Source: Arthrobacter citreus
GTDB lineage: Bacteria; Actinomycetota; Actinomycetes; Actinomycetales; Micrococcaceae
NCBI RefSeq assembly: GCF_038405225.1
Contig: NZ_CP151657.1
Coordinates: 2,480,001-2,544,000, forward strand
Length of the DNA stretch: 64,000 nt
Direction of reading: 5' to 3'
In this document: piece after piece, positions 1 through 7,879 of the stretch
How the letters are laid out: each line of letters begins with the position of its first letter
Position numbering within the stretch: the stretch's first letter is position 1
Position numbers and translations under genes: made by a program
The notes under the pieces: model-generated
What the model saw: only the letters and a program-made list of their open reading frames with translations
Databases searched by the model: none
What the model was told of the DNA's origin: nothing

Positions 1-196
1 GGACAACGCGCCCCAGCACCGAGCCGAAGGCAATCACAATTGCCTTGTCCATGGTGGACCAACTGGCTAGGGTACGCTGGCCCGCTATTCGAATGAGGAC
101 GAAGAAGGCTGCATATATGCCAATGGCCGACAGGACCACCGAGAGCGCTTCCAGCGGCGAGATTCCGAGGTTTTGCCACACGGCCATACTCCTCAT
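1..196 (-). CDS. DUF421 (YetF-like) membrane protein, N-terminal part, cut by window edge
   Basis: Reading the minus strand from a start at 196 (or 187, three codons later in the same frame) gives an open frame that runs off the left edge. It has a hydrophobic helix of about 20 residues, then R-I-A-G-Q-R-T-L and a stretch ending in GSVLGRVV. This order is characteristic of DUF421/YetF proteins, where a G(R/Q)RTL segment and a GS-x-LGR segment follow the first helices. The family is made of small membrane proteins, often with a cytoplasmic C-terminal domain, and its function is poorly known. Only about 65 residues are visible, so completeness cannot be judged. The 187 start has an AGGAG only one base upstream, which is too close, so the start choice is uncertain. 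The thioesterase gene lies upstream on the same strand. Confidence 0.72.
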   Translation of the reverse strand, partial: MRSMAVWQNLGISPLEALSVVLSAIGIYAAFFVLIRIAGQRTLASWSTMDKAIVIAFGSVLGRVV

Positions 197-366
197 GTTG
201 AACGGATGGAACCGTGTTCCCGGTTCCGGACGTTCAGCGGCAGGGGTGATGGCCGGGGATGTTGGGTGTGTTTCGGGGAGGCACCGGCAGCCACTGTGTC
301 CGATTAAAAGCTGTGTCCGACAGAAAAAGGCTAGCCGGGCTGCGATGCCGGCGACAGGGTCGGAAG

Positions 367-834
367 CTAGAAGACCGACGCGCCAAGATAGGGCAGCATG
401 AGGTCCTTCTGCTCGGGGGCAATCCGCAGGAGCCTGCCGGTACCGCCGTCGACGAAGGCAAGGGTGGTTTCCGCCTTGGCACACGTTTGTCCGGTTACCG
501 GGTCGCGGATGACATAGGCAATGGTGAGGCTGGCGCCCTTGAGCGCGCTGATCCATACGGCGATGTCGGCCGGAATGTTCCGATAGGTCAGTGGTGACAG
601 GTATTTCACCCGATGTTCAGCGACCAGGGCCTGCGTGCCGGCAGGCACGTTATTAAAGAGGGCAACCACCGGCTCCCGGCCCGGCCCTCCGGTGCCGCCG
701 GGCGGCCCGAAGGCATGGATGCGGGCTTCCTCCAGGATCCGGAGTATCTCCACGTTGTTCACGTGGCCGTAGGCATCCATGTCGCCCCAGCGCATGCCAA
801 CGGAGCATTGGATGACCTGCGGTGTCTCAATCAT
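367..834 (-). CDS. acyl-CoA thioesterase, hotdog fold (4HBT family)
   Basis: This 155-residue protein matches the small 4-hydroxybenzoyl-CoA thioesterase group in length and in its N-terminal signature, W-G-D-M-D-A-Y-G-H-V-N-N at about residues 16-27, where the Asp is the usual catalytic acid of the hotdog active site. Such enzymes hydrolyse acyl-CoA thioesters in the cytoplasm. The actual acyl substrate cannot be read from sequence. A later T-L-A-F-V-D segment fits the long beta strand of the fold. It starts with ATG at 834. The next gene upstream (LLM oxidoreductase) is on the same strand with a 75-base gap, so the two may be co-transcribed. The family call is solid and the physiological role open. 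Confidence 0.85.
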   Translation of the reverse strand: MIETPQVIQCSVGMRWGDMDAYGHVNNVEILRILEEARIHAFGPPGGTGGPGREPVVALFNNVPAGTQALVAEHRVKYLSPLTYRNIPADIAVWISALKGASLTIAYVIRDPVTGQTCAKAETTLAFVDGGTGRLLRIAPEQKDLMLPYLGASVF

Positions 835-909
835 GGTTCGATTCTGGCACAGGCCCGGATGCTCCGGTCCCGGGTGGCCGGCGTGCCACCCGGGACCTTG
901 GGCCGGGTT

Positions 910-1899
910 TTAGGCCTTCGCCAGCTGCGTCTCTGCGGCCAGCAGCTCGAACGAGTGCAGCCGTGATTCGAGGGTCGGCGTCTGGGTGGCAACAATCAGC
1001 TCGTCGGCGTCCGCGTGCGTGGTGAACCAGTCCAGGTACTCGCGGACCTCGGCGGGTGTGCCGACGGCGGAGTAACGGCCCATCTGCTTCACCTGCTGGC
1101 CGCCCGGGGATTCCAGGATGAGGTCGGCTTCCTCGGGAGTGAACGTCCGGTCCCGGCCAAAGAGCTGGGTGACCCGGCGGCGCTGTCCATCCTCGAACAT
1201 CTGCCGTGCTTCTTCCGTGGTGTCCGCGGCGATGACGTTGACTCCGGCAATCACATACGGCTCGGCCAGCTGCTCGGACGGGCGGAAGTCGCGGCGGTAG
1301 ATGGCCACGGCGTCCTGCAGCGCCTGCGGAGCAAAGTGCGAAGCAAAGGAGTACGGCAGCCCCAGCGCAGCAGCGAGCTTGGCTCCGAACAGCGACGATC
1401 CCAGGATGTACAGCGGCACGTTGGTGCCCTTGCCCGGGGTGGCTTCAATGCCGGGGATCAGGGTGTTGCCGGTGAGGTAGCCCTGCAGCTCCTGGACGTC
1501 CTGCGGGAAGCTGTCGGAGGACATGGGATCGCGTCGCAGCGCGCGCATCGTCTTCTGATCACTCCCGGGCGCCCGGCCGAGGCCCAGGTCAATCCGGCCG
1601 GGGAAGAGGGTTTCCAGCGTGCCGAACTGCTCGGCAATGGTCAGCGGCGCATGGTTGGGGAGCATGACTCCCCCGGCCCCCAGGCGGATGGTGGACGTGT
1701 TGGCGGCGATGTACCCCACCAGGACACTCGTGGCTGATGAAGCGATGGTGGGCATGTTGTGATGCTCGGCGTACCAAATGCGCGTGTAGCCCAGCTTTTC
1801 GGCGTGCTGGGCCAGGGCCAGGCTGGACGCGAAGGAATCGCGCGCGGTTTCGCCCTCGTCGATGATGGCCAGATCGAGGATCGAAAGCGGGACAGTCAT
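910..1899 (-). CDS. LLM class flavin-dependent oxidoreductase
   Basis: A 329-residue protein of the bacterial luciferase-like monooxygenase family, group 1 / MsnO8 type. Visible hallmarks are the W-Y-A-E-H-H-N-M-P motif near residue 43, the [12 protein letters not shown] segment near 75 and the [14 protein letters not shown] block near 100, which together shape the TIM-barrel flavin pocket. These proteins bind reduced flavin (FMNH2 or F420) and oxidise varied substrates. This branch has no assigned substrate. Length is normal for the family. The start ATG at 1899 has AAAGG about eight bases upstream. It lies upstream of the thioesterase on the same strand. Confidence 0.88.
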   Translation of the reverse strand: MTVPLSILDLAIIDEGETARDSFASSLALAQHAEKLGYTRIWYAEHHNMPTIASSATSVLVGYIAANTSTIRLGAGGVMLPNHAPLTIAEQFGTLETLFPGRIDLGLGRAPGSDQKTMRALRRDPMSSDSFPQDVQELQGYLTGNTLIPGIEATPGKGTNVPLYILGSSLFGAKLAAALGLPYSFASHFAPQALQDAVAIYRRDFRPSEQLAEPYVIAGVNVIAADTTEEARQMFEDGQRRRVTQLFGRDRTFTPEEADLILESPGGQQVKQMGRYSAVGTPAEVREYLDWFTTHADADELIVATQTPTLESRLHSFELLAAETQLAKA

Positions 1900-2046
1900 A
1901 AAAGTTGGAGCCTTTCGTTGCGCAGGTGTCCCAAGCCGTTTGCCCGGACACGTTAGTAAGGTGCAACCGCAAAGACCGCTGCCTTATTTCACGCCCGTCA
2001 GGTGAGAGGGCACACCGCGGACGACGACGGCGGCGGACTCTGCCGC

Positions 2047-2532
2047 TTATCCGCTGCGGTGCCGCGCAAGATAGCGTGACAGCCGGTCAAAAGAGGAGTT
2101 CCACCCCGCCTGGTGCCCTTCGATGTCCCGGCGGTCTGAGAAAGGGCCTTGCCGAAACGTCATGCGCGTCCCGTCGTCGTGCGCAGCCAAGTCAACGCTG
2201 ATCAGGGTTTCCGCGCTTGCCGCGCTTCCGTCCGCGGCCTGCCATTCCTGCGTCATGGCCAGGTGGTTTGGCGGATCGAGCTCCTGGAGGGTGCCTCCCC
2301 ACCACAGCTCGTCACCGGTGATGGTGTTGACCATGCACGCACGGTAGGTCCCGCCCACCCGCCCGTCGATGCTCACGCGGTCCGCCGGAACAATGAAGCC
2401 CTCGGGTCCCCACCAGTCGGTGGCGCGGGACAGGGTGGTCCAGGCTTCGTAAACATCCCGCTGGGAAACCGGGAAGTCCCGGACCATCAGCAGTTCATTG
2501 TCGGAGCCCTGCGGAGATACCGGATCGCCCAT
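2047..2532 (-). CDS. SRPBCC domain protein (AHSA1 / activator of Hsp90 ATPase-like)
   Basis: The 161-residue sequence has the compact START/Bet v1-like helix-grip layout of AHSA1-type proteins: an N-terminal R-D-F-P-V-S-x-x-D-V-Y-E-A-W strand and helix, the T-x-W-W-G-P-E-G-F turn, a G-G-T-Y-R strand, and a C-terminal G-H-x-x-G-W-N-S-S-F-D-R-L helix. Bacterial members are cytoplasmic ligand-binding proteins, often near stress genes, and mostly lack assigned ligands. The start at 2532 is supported by GAGAGGAAA about six bases upstream. It is divergent from the DUF3253 gene, with a 126-base shared upstream region. Confidence 0.85.
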   Translation of the reverse strand: MGDPVSPQGSDNELLMVRDFPVSQRDVYEAWTTLSRATDWWGPEGFIVPADRVSIDGRVGGTYRACMVNTITGDELWWGGTLQELDPPNHLAMTQEWQAADGSAASAETLISVDLAAHDDGTRMTFRQGPFSDRRDIEGHQAGWNSSFDRLSRYLARHRSG

Positions 2533-2658
2533 GGCGTTTCCTCTCGATCAGCGGAAGCCTCTTCTCCAGTGTGGCCCGCCGGGTCCGGTTCGGGGATCCC
2601 CTCCCCGGTTCTTCCTTTGACGGGAGGCAATGCCGGCCTGCCGGGGCAGAATGATGGG

Positions 2659-2916
2659 ATGGACAACCGGGACCGGCACTTGGAAGAGACCATCCTGGCA
2701 CTGCTGGCTGCCCGCGCGGAGACCTCCAGCATCTGCCCCTCCGATGCGGCCCGTGCGGTTGAACCCGACGATTGGCGGCCGCTGATGGAGCCGGCCCGGC
2801 AGGCGGCCGCCCGGCTCATGGAGCGCGGGGATGTGGAGATTACCCAGCGCGGCGAGGTGATCGACCCGGCAACTGCCAGGGGTCCGATCCGGATCCGGCT
2901 CCCCAGGAAGCTATGA
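2659..2916 (+). CDS. DUF3253 domain protein
   Basis: An 85-residue protein starting at the ATG at 2659. Longer in-frame upstream extension is open but overlaps the SRPBCC gene antisense and lacks a start context. The sequence fits DUF3253: an E-x-x-I-L-A-L-L-A-A-R helix, then S-I-C-P-S-D-A-A-R-A-V, W-R-P-L-M-x-x-x-R-x-A-A and a C-terminal I-T-Q-R-G-E-V-I-D then G-P-I-R-I-R. It looks like a small winged-helix-like domain (helices followed by a two-strand wing). This is a structural guess; the family has no established function. It is followed by the putP gene in the same direction after 167 bases. Confidence 0.82.
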   Translation: MDNRDRHLEETILALLAARAETSSICPSDAARAVEPDDWRPLMEPARQAAARLMERGDVEITQRGEVIDPATARGPIRIRLPRKL

Positions 2917-3083
2917 TGCCTCCGCGGAAGGGGTTCTGACGCCGGTCGGAGCACTCCGCAGCTTCCGTTGACCTCTGGCACGGTGAGCACTCGATTTCCC
3001 GGCCGGTGTGACCGTTGGCATACTTGGACGGGCCTTCGGGCCGGACCGCGATACGTAACCAGAGTGAACGGCTAAGAAAAACA

Positions 3084-4595
3084 ATGACTGACCAGACGTA
3101 CAAGCTGATCGCCATGGCGATCTACATGCTCGCCATGCTGGCGATTGGCTGGTGGGCCTACCGGCGCACCACCGACCTCGACGACTACATGCTGGCTGGA
3201 CGGGACCTCAAGCCGGGAGTGGCCGCGCTGAGTGCCGGCGCATCCGATATGTCCGGGTGGCTGCTGATGGGCCTGCCGGGTGCCATCTACGTCTCCGGTC
3301 TGGTGGAGGGCTGGATCGCCGTTGGCCTCACTGCCGGCGCGTGGCTGAACTGGAAGTTCGTTGCCCCGCGGCTTCGTTCCTACACTCTGGTGTCGAATAA
3401 CTCCATCACCGTTCCCAGCTTCCTGGAGAACCGGCTCAAGGACCGCTCCCGCGTGCTGCGCGTGGTCTCGGGCCTGATCATCCTGGTGTTCTTCACGTTC
3501 TACGTATCCTCCGGCATGGTGGCCGGTGGTGTCTTCTTCGAGAGCTCCTTCGGCTCCTCCTACCTGCTGGGCATGCTGATCGTGGCCGGCGTGACCATCG
3601 CTTACACCCTCTTCGGCGGCTTCCTCGCCGCCAGCTACACCGACGTCGTGCAGGGCCTGATGATGCTGGCCGCGTTGGTTCTCGTGCCGCTGGTGGGTCT
3701 GGGCCAAGTTGGCGGCTTGGGCGGCATGACCGATTCCCTGCGCGAAATCAACCCGGACATGCTGGATCCGATTGCCGGCGGCACCGCCGTCGGGATCATC
3801 TCCGCCCTGGCCTGGGGCCTGGGCTACTTCGGCCAGCCCCACATCATTGTCCGCTTCATGGCGCTGCGCTCCCCCGCCGATGCCAAAGCCGGACGCCGCA
3901 TTGGTGTTGGCTGGATGCTCCTGACCGTGCTTGGCGCGCTCATGACGGCGCTGATCGGTGCCGCGTACTTCCAGCAGAACAACCTTTCGATCTCTGATCC
4001 CGAGGCTGTGTTCCTGGAGCTGTCGCAGATCTTCTTCCACCCGCTGGTCGCCGGGTTTGTGCTGGCAGCAGTGCTGGCCGCGATTATGAGCACCATTTCC
4101 TCGCAGCTGATCGTGACGTCCTCGGCGCTCGTGGAGGACCTGTACAAGATCGCTTTGAAGCGCGACGCTTCTCCGAAGTCCATGGTCATGCTCGGACGCC
4201 TGGGGGTGCTGGTGGTCTCGGTCGTTTCGATCCTGATTGCCCTGGACCGCAACGCCTCGATCCTGGACCTGGTGGGCTTTGCCTGGGCCGGGTTCGGTGC
4301 GGCGTTCGGCCCCACTATCCTGCTGGCGCTCTACTGGCGCCGCCTCACCACCGCCGGTGCACTGGCCGGCATGATCGCCGGCGCGCTCGTTGCGTTCCTG
4401 TGGGGCACCTTCGAGATGCCGGGCGTCCTGGGCGATGTCTACGAGATCATCCCGGGCTTCCTGATCAACCTGCTGCTGACCGTGGTGGTCAGCAGGTTCA
4501 CCTACAAGCCGTCCGCTGAGATCGACGCCGAATTCGACGACGCCGTGCGAATTTCCAAGGACGGCGCCGTACCGGCAGAGCCCGCCCGCGCCTAG
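3084..4595 (+). CDS. putP: sodium/proline symporter (SSS family)
   Basis: A 503-residue integral membrane protein of the sodium:solute symporter family, the usual PutP length, with about 13 hydrophobic helices. The N-terminal Y-R-R-T-T-D-L-D-D-Y-M-L-A-G-R-D-L segment and the following G-A-S-D-M-S-G-W-L-L-M-G-L-P-G motif are typical of Na+/proline carriers and form part of the sodium and substrate sites around helices 1 to 3. It would import proline with Na+ across the cytoplasmic membrane. I chose ATG 3084 over an ATG 23 codons upstream because this start places the first helix at the family position. The ribosome site is weak. No proline dehydrogenase gene lies nearby, so osmoprotective or general uptake is as likely as catabolism. 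A strong hairpin follows. Confidence 0.88.
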   Translation: MTDQTYKLIAMAIYMLAMLAIGWWAYRRTTDLDDYMLAGRDLKPGVAALSAGASDMSGWLLMGLPGAIYVSGLVEGWIAVGLTAGAWLNWKFVAPRLRSYTLVSNNSITVPSFLENRLKDRSRVLRVVSGLIILVFFTFYVSSGMVAGGVFFESSFGSSYLLGMLIVAGVTIAYTLFGGFLAASYTDVVQGLMMLAALVLVPLVGLGQVGGLGGMTDSLREINPDMLDPIAGGTAVGIISALAWGLGYFGQPHIIVRFMALRSPADAKAGRRIGVGWMLLTVLGALMTALIGAAYFQQNNLSISDPEAVFLELSQIFFHPLVAGFVLAAVLAAIMSTISSQLIVTSSALVEDLYKIALKRDASPKSMVMLGRLGVLVVSVVSILIALDRNASILDLVGFAWAGFGAAFGPTILLALYWRRLTTAGALAGMIAGALVAFLWGTFEMPGVLGDVYEIIPGFLINLLLTVVVSRFTYKPSAEIDAEFDDAVRISKDGAVPAEPARA

Positions 4596-4661
4596 CTCCG
4601 CGCGCGCCTGACGGCGCATCCGCGCTGGAGGCTGCCGGCAGGACAGGCTGGACAAGCAGGC

Positions 4662-4708
4662 CACGACGGCGGGGAACTCCCGGATTCAGGGAGTTCCCCG
4701 CCGTCGTG
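4662..4708. terminator. bidirectional terminator hairpin between putP and ldh
   Basis: The arms 4662-4681 and 4689-4708 are perfectly complementary over 20 bp with a 7-base loop. The element lies between the convergent ends of putP (+) and the lactate dehydrogenase gene (-), so it can stop transcription from both sides. There is no long T tract on either side, as is common for high-GC actinobacterial hairpins. Confidence 0.8.
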
Positions 4709-4739
4709 CGCGTTAAGGCTCCTGCCCTCAGGACTCCGG

Positions 4740-5711
4740 TCACGGTCCCTCAACACCAAGTTGTGAAAGAGTGCCGTGCAGGGTCTCCGCGGAGTCCTGC
4801 AGCTTCTTGGTTTCGGTCTCATCCAGGGGCATCTCCAGCATTCCGTACACCCCGTTGATGCCGACAATCGAGGGCAGCGACAGCGCCACCCCGCTGATGC
4901 CGTACTCCCCCTGCAGCGTGGCCGAGACCGGCAGCACGGCATTTTGCGCCTGCATGACCGCCTCCACGATCCTCACCCCGGCCAAGCCGATGGCGTAGTT
5001 GGTGGCACCCTTGCCCTCGATGACCCGGTACGCCGCGTTGACGACGTCGTCAGTCACCGCATCCAGGTACTCCTGGGTGAAGACCTGCCGGCCGCTGATC
5101 TGCCAGTCCCGGATGGGGACCGGCCCGATCGAGGCGCTGGACCACACCGGAAATTCCGAGTCACCGTGCTCACCAATGATGGTGGCGTGCACGCTTGTCA
5201 TCAGCACGTGCGCTTCGCGGGCCAGCAGCAGCCGCAGGCGGGAGGTGTCCAGCACCGTCCCGGAGGAGAAGATCCGGTTCCGCGGCAGCCCGGAGACCTT
5301 TTGGGCGGCCACGGTCAGCACGTCGCAGGGGTTGGTCACCACAATGTAAACGGCGTCCGGAGCCTGCTCCATGAGCTGGACCATGAGCTTTGAAATGATG
5401 TCCACGTTCACCCCGGCCAGCTCAAGCCGTGTTTGCCCCGGCTTCTGCCGCGCTCCGGCGGTAATGACGATGACGTCCGAGCCGGCGAGCGCCTCAATGT
5501 TTCCGCCGCCGGTGACCGTGTTGGCGCCGGTGAACTGCGTGCCGTGCGCCAGGTCCAGGCCCTCAGCCTCCGCCCGGACGGCGTCGATGTCGTAGATGGC
5601 AATTTCCCGCGCGGCGTCGCGGATGATGGCGGCGTAGGCAAGGGACGTTCCCACGCTCCCCGCGCCGACAATTCCCAGCTTGGTAACCGGTCTGGTGGTG
5701 ATGTTGGCCAT
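4740..5711 (-). CDS. ldh: L-lactate dehydrogenase
   Basis: A 323-residue NAD-dependent L-lactate dehydrogenase that interconverts pyruvate and L-lactate in the cytosol. The Rossmann motif G-I-V-G-A-G-S-V-G lies at residues 13-21, the substrate loop with R-Q-K-P-G-Q-T-R-L near 90, V-T-N-P-C-D-V-L-T near 127 and the catalytic histidine in I-G-E-H-G-D-S-E near 185. These residues separate LDH from malate dehydrogenase in this superfamily. The longer open frame upstream to 6191 is rejected because it overlaps the divergent HTH gene. ATG 5711 has GAGG about eight bases upstream. It faces the coupled HTH/membrane pair divergently. The rest of the lactate genes (16.5 kb and 34-44 kb) are separate, and no LldR-type box precedes this one. 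Confidence 0.92.
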   Translation of the reverse strand: MANITTRPVTKLGIVGAGSVGTSLAYAAIIRDAAREIAIYDIDAVRAEAEGLDLAHGTQFTGANTVTGGGNIEALAGSDVIVITAGARQKPGQTRLELAGVNVDIISKLMVQLMEQAPDAVYIVVTNPCDVLTVAAQKVSGLPRNRIFSSGTVLDTSRLRLLLAREAHVLMTSVHATIIGEHGDSEFPVWSSASIGPVPIRDWQISGRQVFTQEYLDAVTDDVVNAAYRVIEGKGATNYAIGLAGVRIVEAVMQAQNAVLPVSATLQGEYGISGVALSLPSIVGINGVYGMLEMPLDETETKKLQDSAETLHGTLSQLGVEGP

Positions 5712-5896
5712 GGCTCGAGCCTCGCTCACGGTTGGAGGGATCCCCCTTCCTAGAAATGGTAGGCGTGGGCCACAGGCATGGGAACGGCACCGGCGCTGCG
5801 CCGACCGCCCGCCCCCGGAACCGCCGTAGCCACCGGTGCGAAAAAAATTGTCACCCAGGGGTTTACAGGACCCGCAGGGGCGCGCACACTCTAACC

Positions 5897-6349
5897 ATGA
5901 ACAGTCACCCCCGGGATGACAGCAGGGCATCCACTCCGGACGAAGCCTCGTGGGACAGCGCCTTATCCCACCGGCCGCAGGAGGAACGTGCCGCCGCCGC
6001 CGCCCGTTTCGAAGCCGCAGGATTGTCAGCGGCACACGTTCAATCAGTGCTGGCCGACGGCGGAGACCGCTTGTACGCGGCAGCCTCCGCCGGCGAACCG
6101 GGCTGGGCAACCCCCTTTGGGGGAACCCTCGCCGTGGCGCTGCTTGCCGCCGAAGTTGGAGCCCTGGCCGCGCAGCTCGGCCGCAGGGCATCCGGCATAC
6201 GGTCCGTCGCCGCCGCCGACCTGCTGGAGGACTTCAGCGCGGTCACGGTGGCTGAAGAGCTGGGTGTGTCCCGGCAGAAAATATACGAAATCGCCCGGGG
6301 TGGCCTGCGTGGCCCGCACCTGGACACTGTTCCCTGGAGGTCCCCGTGA
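5897..6349 (+). CDS. small protein with C-terminal helix-turn-helix, function unknown
   Basis: A 150-residue protein that I cannot assign to a named family. The N-terminal two thirds are Ala-rich and helical with charged residues. The C-terminus carries a clear helix-turn-helix: D-F-S-A-V-T-V-A-E-E-L-G-V-S-R-Q-K-I-Y-E-I-A-R-G at about residues 112-135, with the A-x-x-x-G-V-S pattern of homeodomain-like DNA-binding domains. It is probably a DNA-binding regulator. The ATG at 5897 lacks a recognisable Shine-Dalgarno sequence, so it could be leaderless. Its stop overlaps the start of the next gene in GTGA, implying translational coupling with the membrane protein. It is divergent from ldh with 185 bases between the starts. 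Confidence 0.7.
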   Translation: MNSHPRDDSRASTPDEASWDSALSHRPQEERAAAAARFEAAGLSAAHVQSVLADGGDRLYAAASAGEPGWATPFGGTLAVALLAAEVGALAAQLGRRASGIRSVAAADLLEDFSAVTVAEELGVSRQKIYEIARGGLRGPHLDTVPWRSP

Positions 6350-7053
6350 AATCGATCAATGAGCGCGTCTCACTGCCGGACGCGCAAACCCACTATCTGG
6401 TCCATCCGCTGGATGTTGAACCGGCCCGGCAGCCGTTCATCATTTCCTGGGTGCTCGGCATCCTGGGATCACCGCAGGTGTTTGCCGCCGCGGCAGCCCT
6501 GATGTGGGTCGTGACCAACAGTTTTGTCATTCCGTTCATCGCCGCCGGTTCGCTGCTGCTCTTCGCCAACCTTGCCTCGGCCTACTTCCGGCGGACGGCT
6601 TGGGGGTTCATCCCTGGCAAACGCAGGGACAGCGACCGCCAGCTGCGGGGGCTGAACCTCCTGGCGGCGGTCCTTGAGGCCCTGGCGCTGGCCGCATCCG
6701 TCATCCTGCTTATTCTGTGGTTTGCCAACCGTGATGTGTCCCCCGAGGTGGCGGCCTTCACCGCCGGAACCGTCTGCGCCGTGGCGGTGCTCATGGCCGC
6801 CGACGTGGTGGTGACCGCGGTCCGGACGCGCAGCGGAGCCGCCGTCCTGGCACCGCTCGTCAACCTGCTGGCCGTTGCCGCGGTGTCCTGGTGGGGCTTC
6901 CTGGTTATCGCCGGGCGGACCGGTCCGCTGAGCTGGTCCACCGCCATCGCCGGTGCCGCGGTGCTGCTGCTGGTCTGGGGCATCTGGCTGGCCTGGACCG
7001 TGTGGCAGCGCCGGCGGATTGCGCGCAGCGGCTCGGCTGCAGCCGCGGCCTAG
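6346..7053 (+). CDS. six-helix membrane protein, function unknown
   Basis: A 235-residue protein beginning at GTG 6346, which overlaps the previous stop by 4 bases. Hydrophobic segments near residues 30-50, 52-72, 100-125, 135-155, 165-188 and 195-220 suggest six membrane helices. The N-terminus (about 25 residues) and the Arg-rich C-terminal end are probably cytoplasmic. A polar loop with G-K-R-R-D-S-D-R-Q-L-R lies after helix 2. I do not recognise the family and see no transporter signature. Coupling to a helix-turn-helix protein suggests that one senses or controls the other. That is inference from gene order only. A hairpin follows and separates it from the convergent gntR. Confidence 0.68.
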   Translation: MKSINERVSLPDAQTHYLVHPLDVEPARQPFIISWVLGILGSPQVFAAAAALMWVVTNSFVIPFIAAGSLLLFANLASAYFRRTAWGFIPGKRRDSDRQLRGLNLLAAVLEALALAASVILLILWFANRDVSPEVAAFTAGTVCAVAVLMAADVVVTAVRTRSGAAVLAPLVNLLAVAAVSWWGFLVIAGRTGPLSWSTAIAGAAVLLLVWGIWLAWTVWQRRRIARSGSAAAAA

Positions 7054-7105
7054 CCGGGACTGGTCCTCCCCCGGACCGGATCCCGCCTTGGACCGATCCC
7101 GCAAG

Positions 7106-7155
7106 GATGGCGGAAACTGCTGTTCCGGACGCCCGGAGCAGCAGTTTCCGCCATC
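7106..7155. terminator. bidirectional hairpin, member of the GGCAGAAAGTGCT repeat family
   Basis: The arms 7106-7128 and 7133-7155 pair over 23 bp with one G-U pair. The element sits between the convergent ends of the membrane protein gene and gntR. The arm GGCGGAAACTGCT and the trailing CCATCTCGCG resemble hairpins at 44541, 51630 and 62693, so this looks like a dispersed structured repeat used as a terminator. Confidence 0.78.
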
Positions 7156-7171
7156 TCGCGTGTGGTGGCTC

Positions 7172-7879
7172 TTAGTCCTTGGGGGATGCCGGGGTGAACC
7201 TGCTCAGGTAGCCGGACCGGGACTGGGTGACGTGGGCAGCCATCAGCTCCTGCGCCCGCACGGCGTCGCCGGAATCGACGGCTGTCATGATGAGCCGGTG
7301 CTCGCTCCATGAATCCTTGCCGCGGTTATCAACGTCGGCCGCGTAAAGCCACTCGATCTTTCCTGCCAGCTGGCGCAGCAGCGCCGTCAGAGACCGGCTC
7401 TCCGCAAGCTCCGCCACCGCCAGATGGAACGCAACGTTGAGTTCGGGCAGTTTCTCCAGCGTCCCCTCGGCTACGGCCTGGTCTCCGGCCGCAAGGATCT
7501 CGGCGATCCGGCCCCGGAAAGTCCACCACTCGTCGTCGGGCGCTCCTGCTGACAGCTGCCGGGCGGCGCGTTCGGCAGCCCGGCGGGCGGTGGCCGTCTC
7601 GACAACCGTCCGCACGGCAAAGAGGTCATCCGCCTCCTCCAGCGGAATGTTGGACACGGTGGAACCCGCATACGGCCGGGACTCAACAAAACCCTCTGCT
7701 TCGAGCGTGCGCAGCGCTTCCCGGACCGGGACGCGCGAGCTGCCGTACTTCCGGGCCAGGGCGGCCTCGGTGATGCGCTTGCCCGGAGTCAGGACACCAA
7801 AAATGATGTCCCGCCGGATTTCGTCCTCGATCCGCTCTTTGGGAAGGGCACTGTCGCTGACTGCCGGTTCAGCGGGCAA
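7172..7879 (-). CDS. GntR family regulator with FCD ligand domain
   Basis: A transcription factor of the FadR subfamily. An N-terminal winged helix (about residues 8-75, with R-K-Y-G-S-S-R-V-P-V-R-E-A-L-R-T-L recognition region) is followed by an all-helical FCD domain to about residue 215 that normally binds a carboxylate ligand, often through a metal. I place the start at TTG 7879, giving 235 residues, because AGGAG lies six bases upstream and the longer frame to 7966 runs inside the ABC gene. This start overlaps the preceding ATPase gene by 11 bases, so it is the last gene of the dpp-ggt operon. The probable target is the dppA promoter region, where two dyads matching the VanR-like TTGTATACAA pattern occur at 14887 and 14918. 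Confidence 0.88.
   Translation of the reverse strand: MPAEPAVSDSALPKERIEDEIRRDIIFGVLTPGKRITEAALARKYGSSRVPVREALRTLEAEGFVESRPYAGSTVSNIPLEEADDLFAVRTVVETATARRAAERAARQLSAGAPDDEWWTFRGRIAEILAAGDQAVAEGTLEKLPELNVAFHLAVAELAESRSLTALLRQLAGKIEWLYAADVDNRGKDSWSEHRLIMTAVDSGDAVRAQELMAAHVTQSRSGYLSRFTPASPKD

Noticed and set aside
3072-4664. 530-residue open frame antisense to putP
   Set aside because: It is the mirror of a well-supported transporter; the composition (His/Gln/Asp-rich, no hydrophobic pattern) is what high-GC third-position bias creates.
4662-4708. putP/ldh hairpin as a member of the GGCAGAAAGTGCT family
   Set aside because: It has similar form, but its arm (CACGACGGCGGGGAACTCCC) and flanks do not match the shared arm and tail.
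5712-6191. 160-codon upstream extension of the lactate dehydrogenase frame
   Set aside because: It overlaps the divergent HTH gene; the Rossmann fold begins right after ATG 5711.
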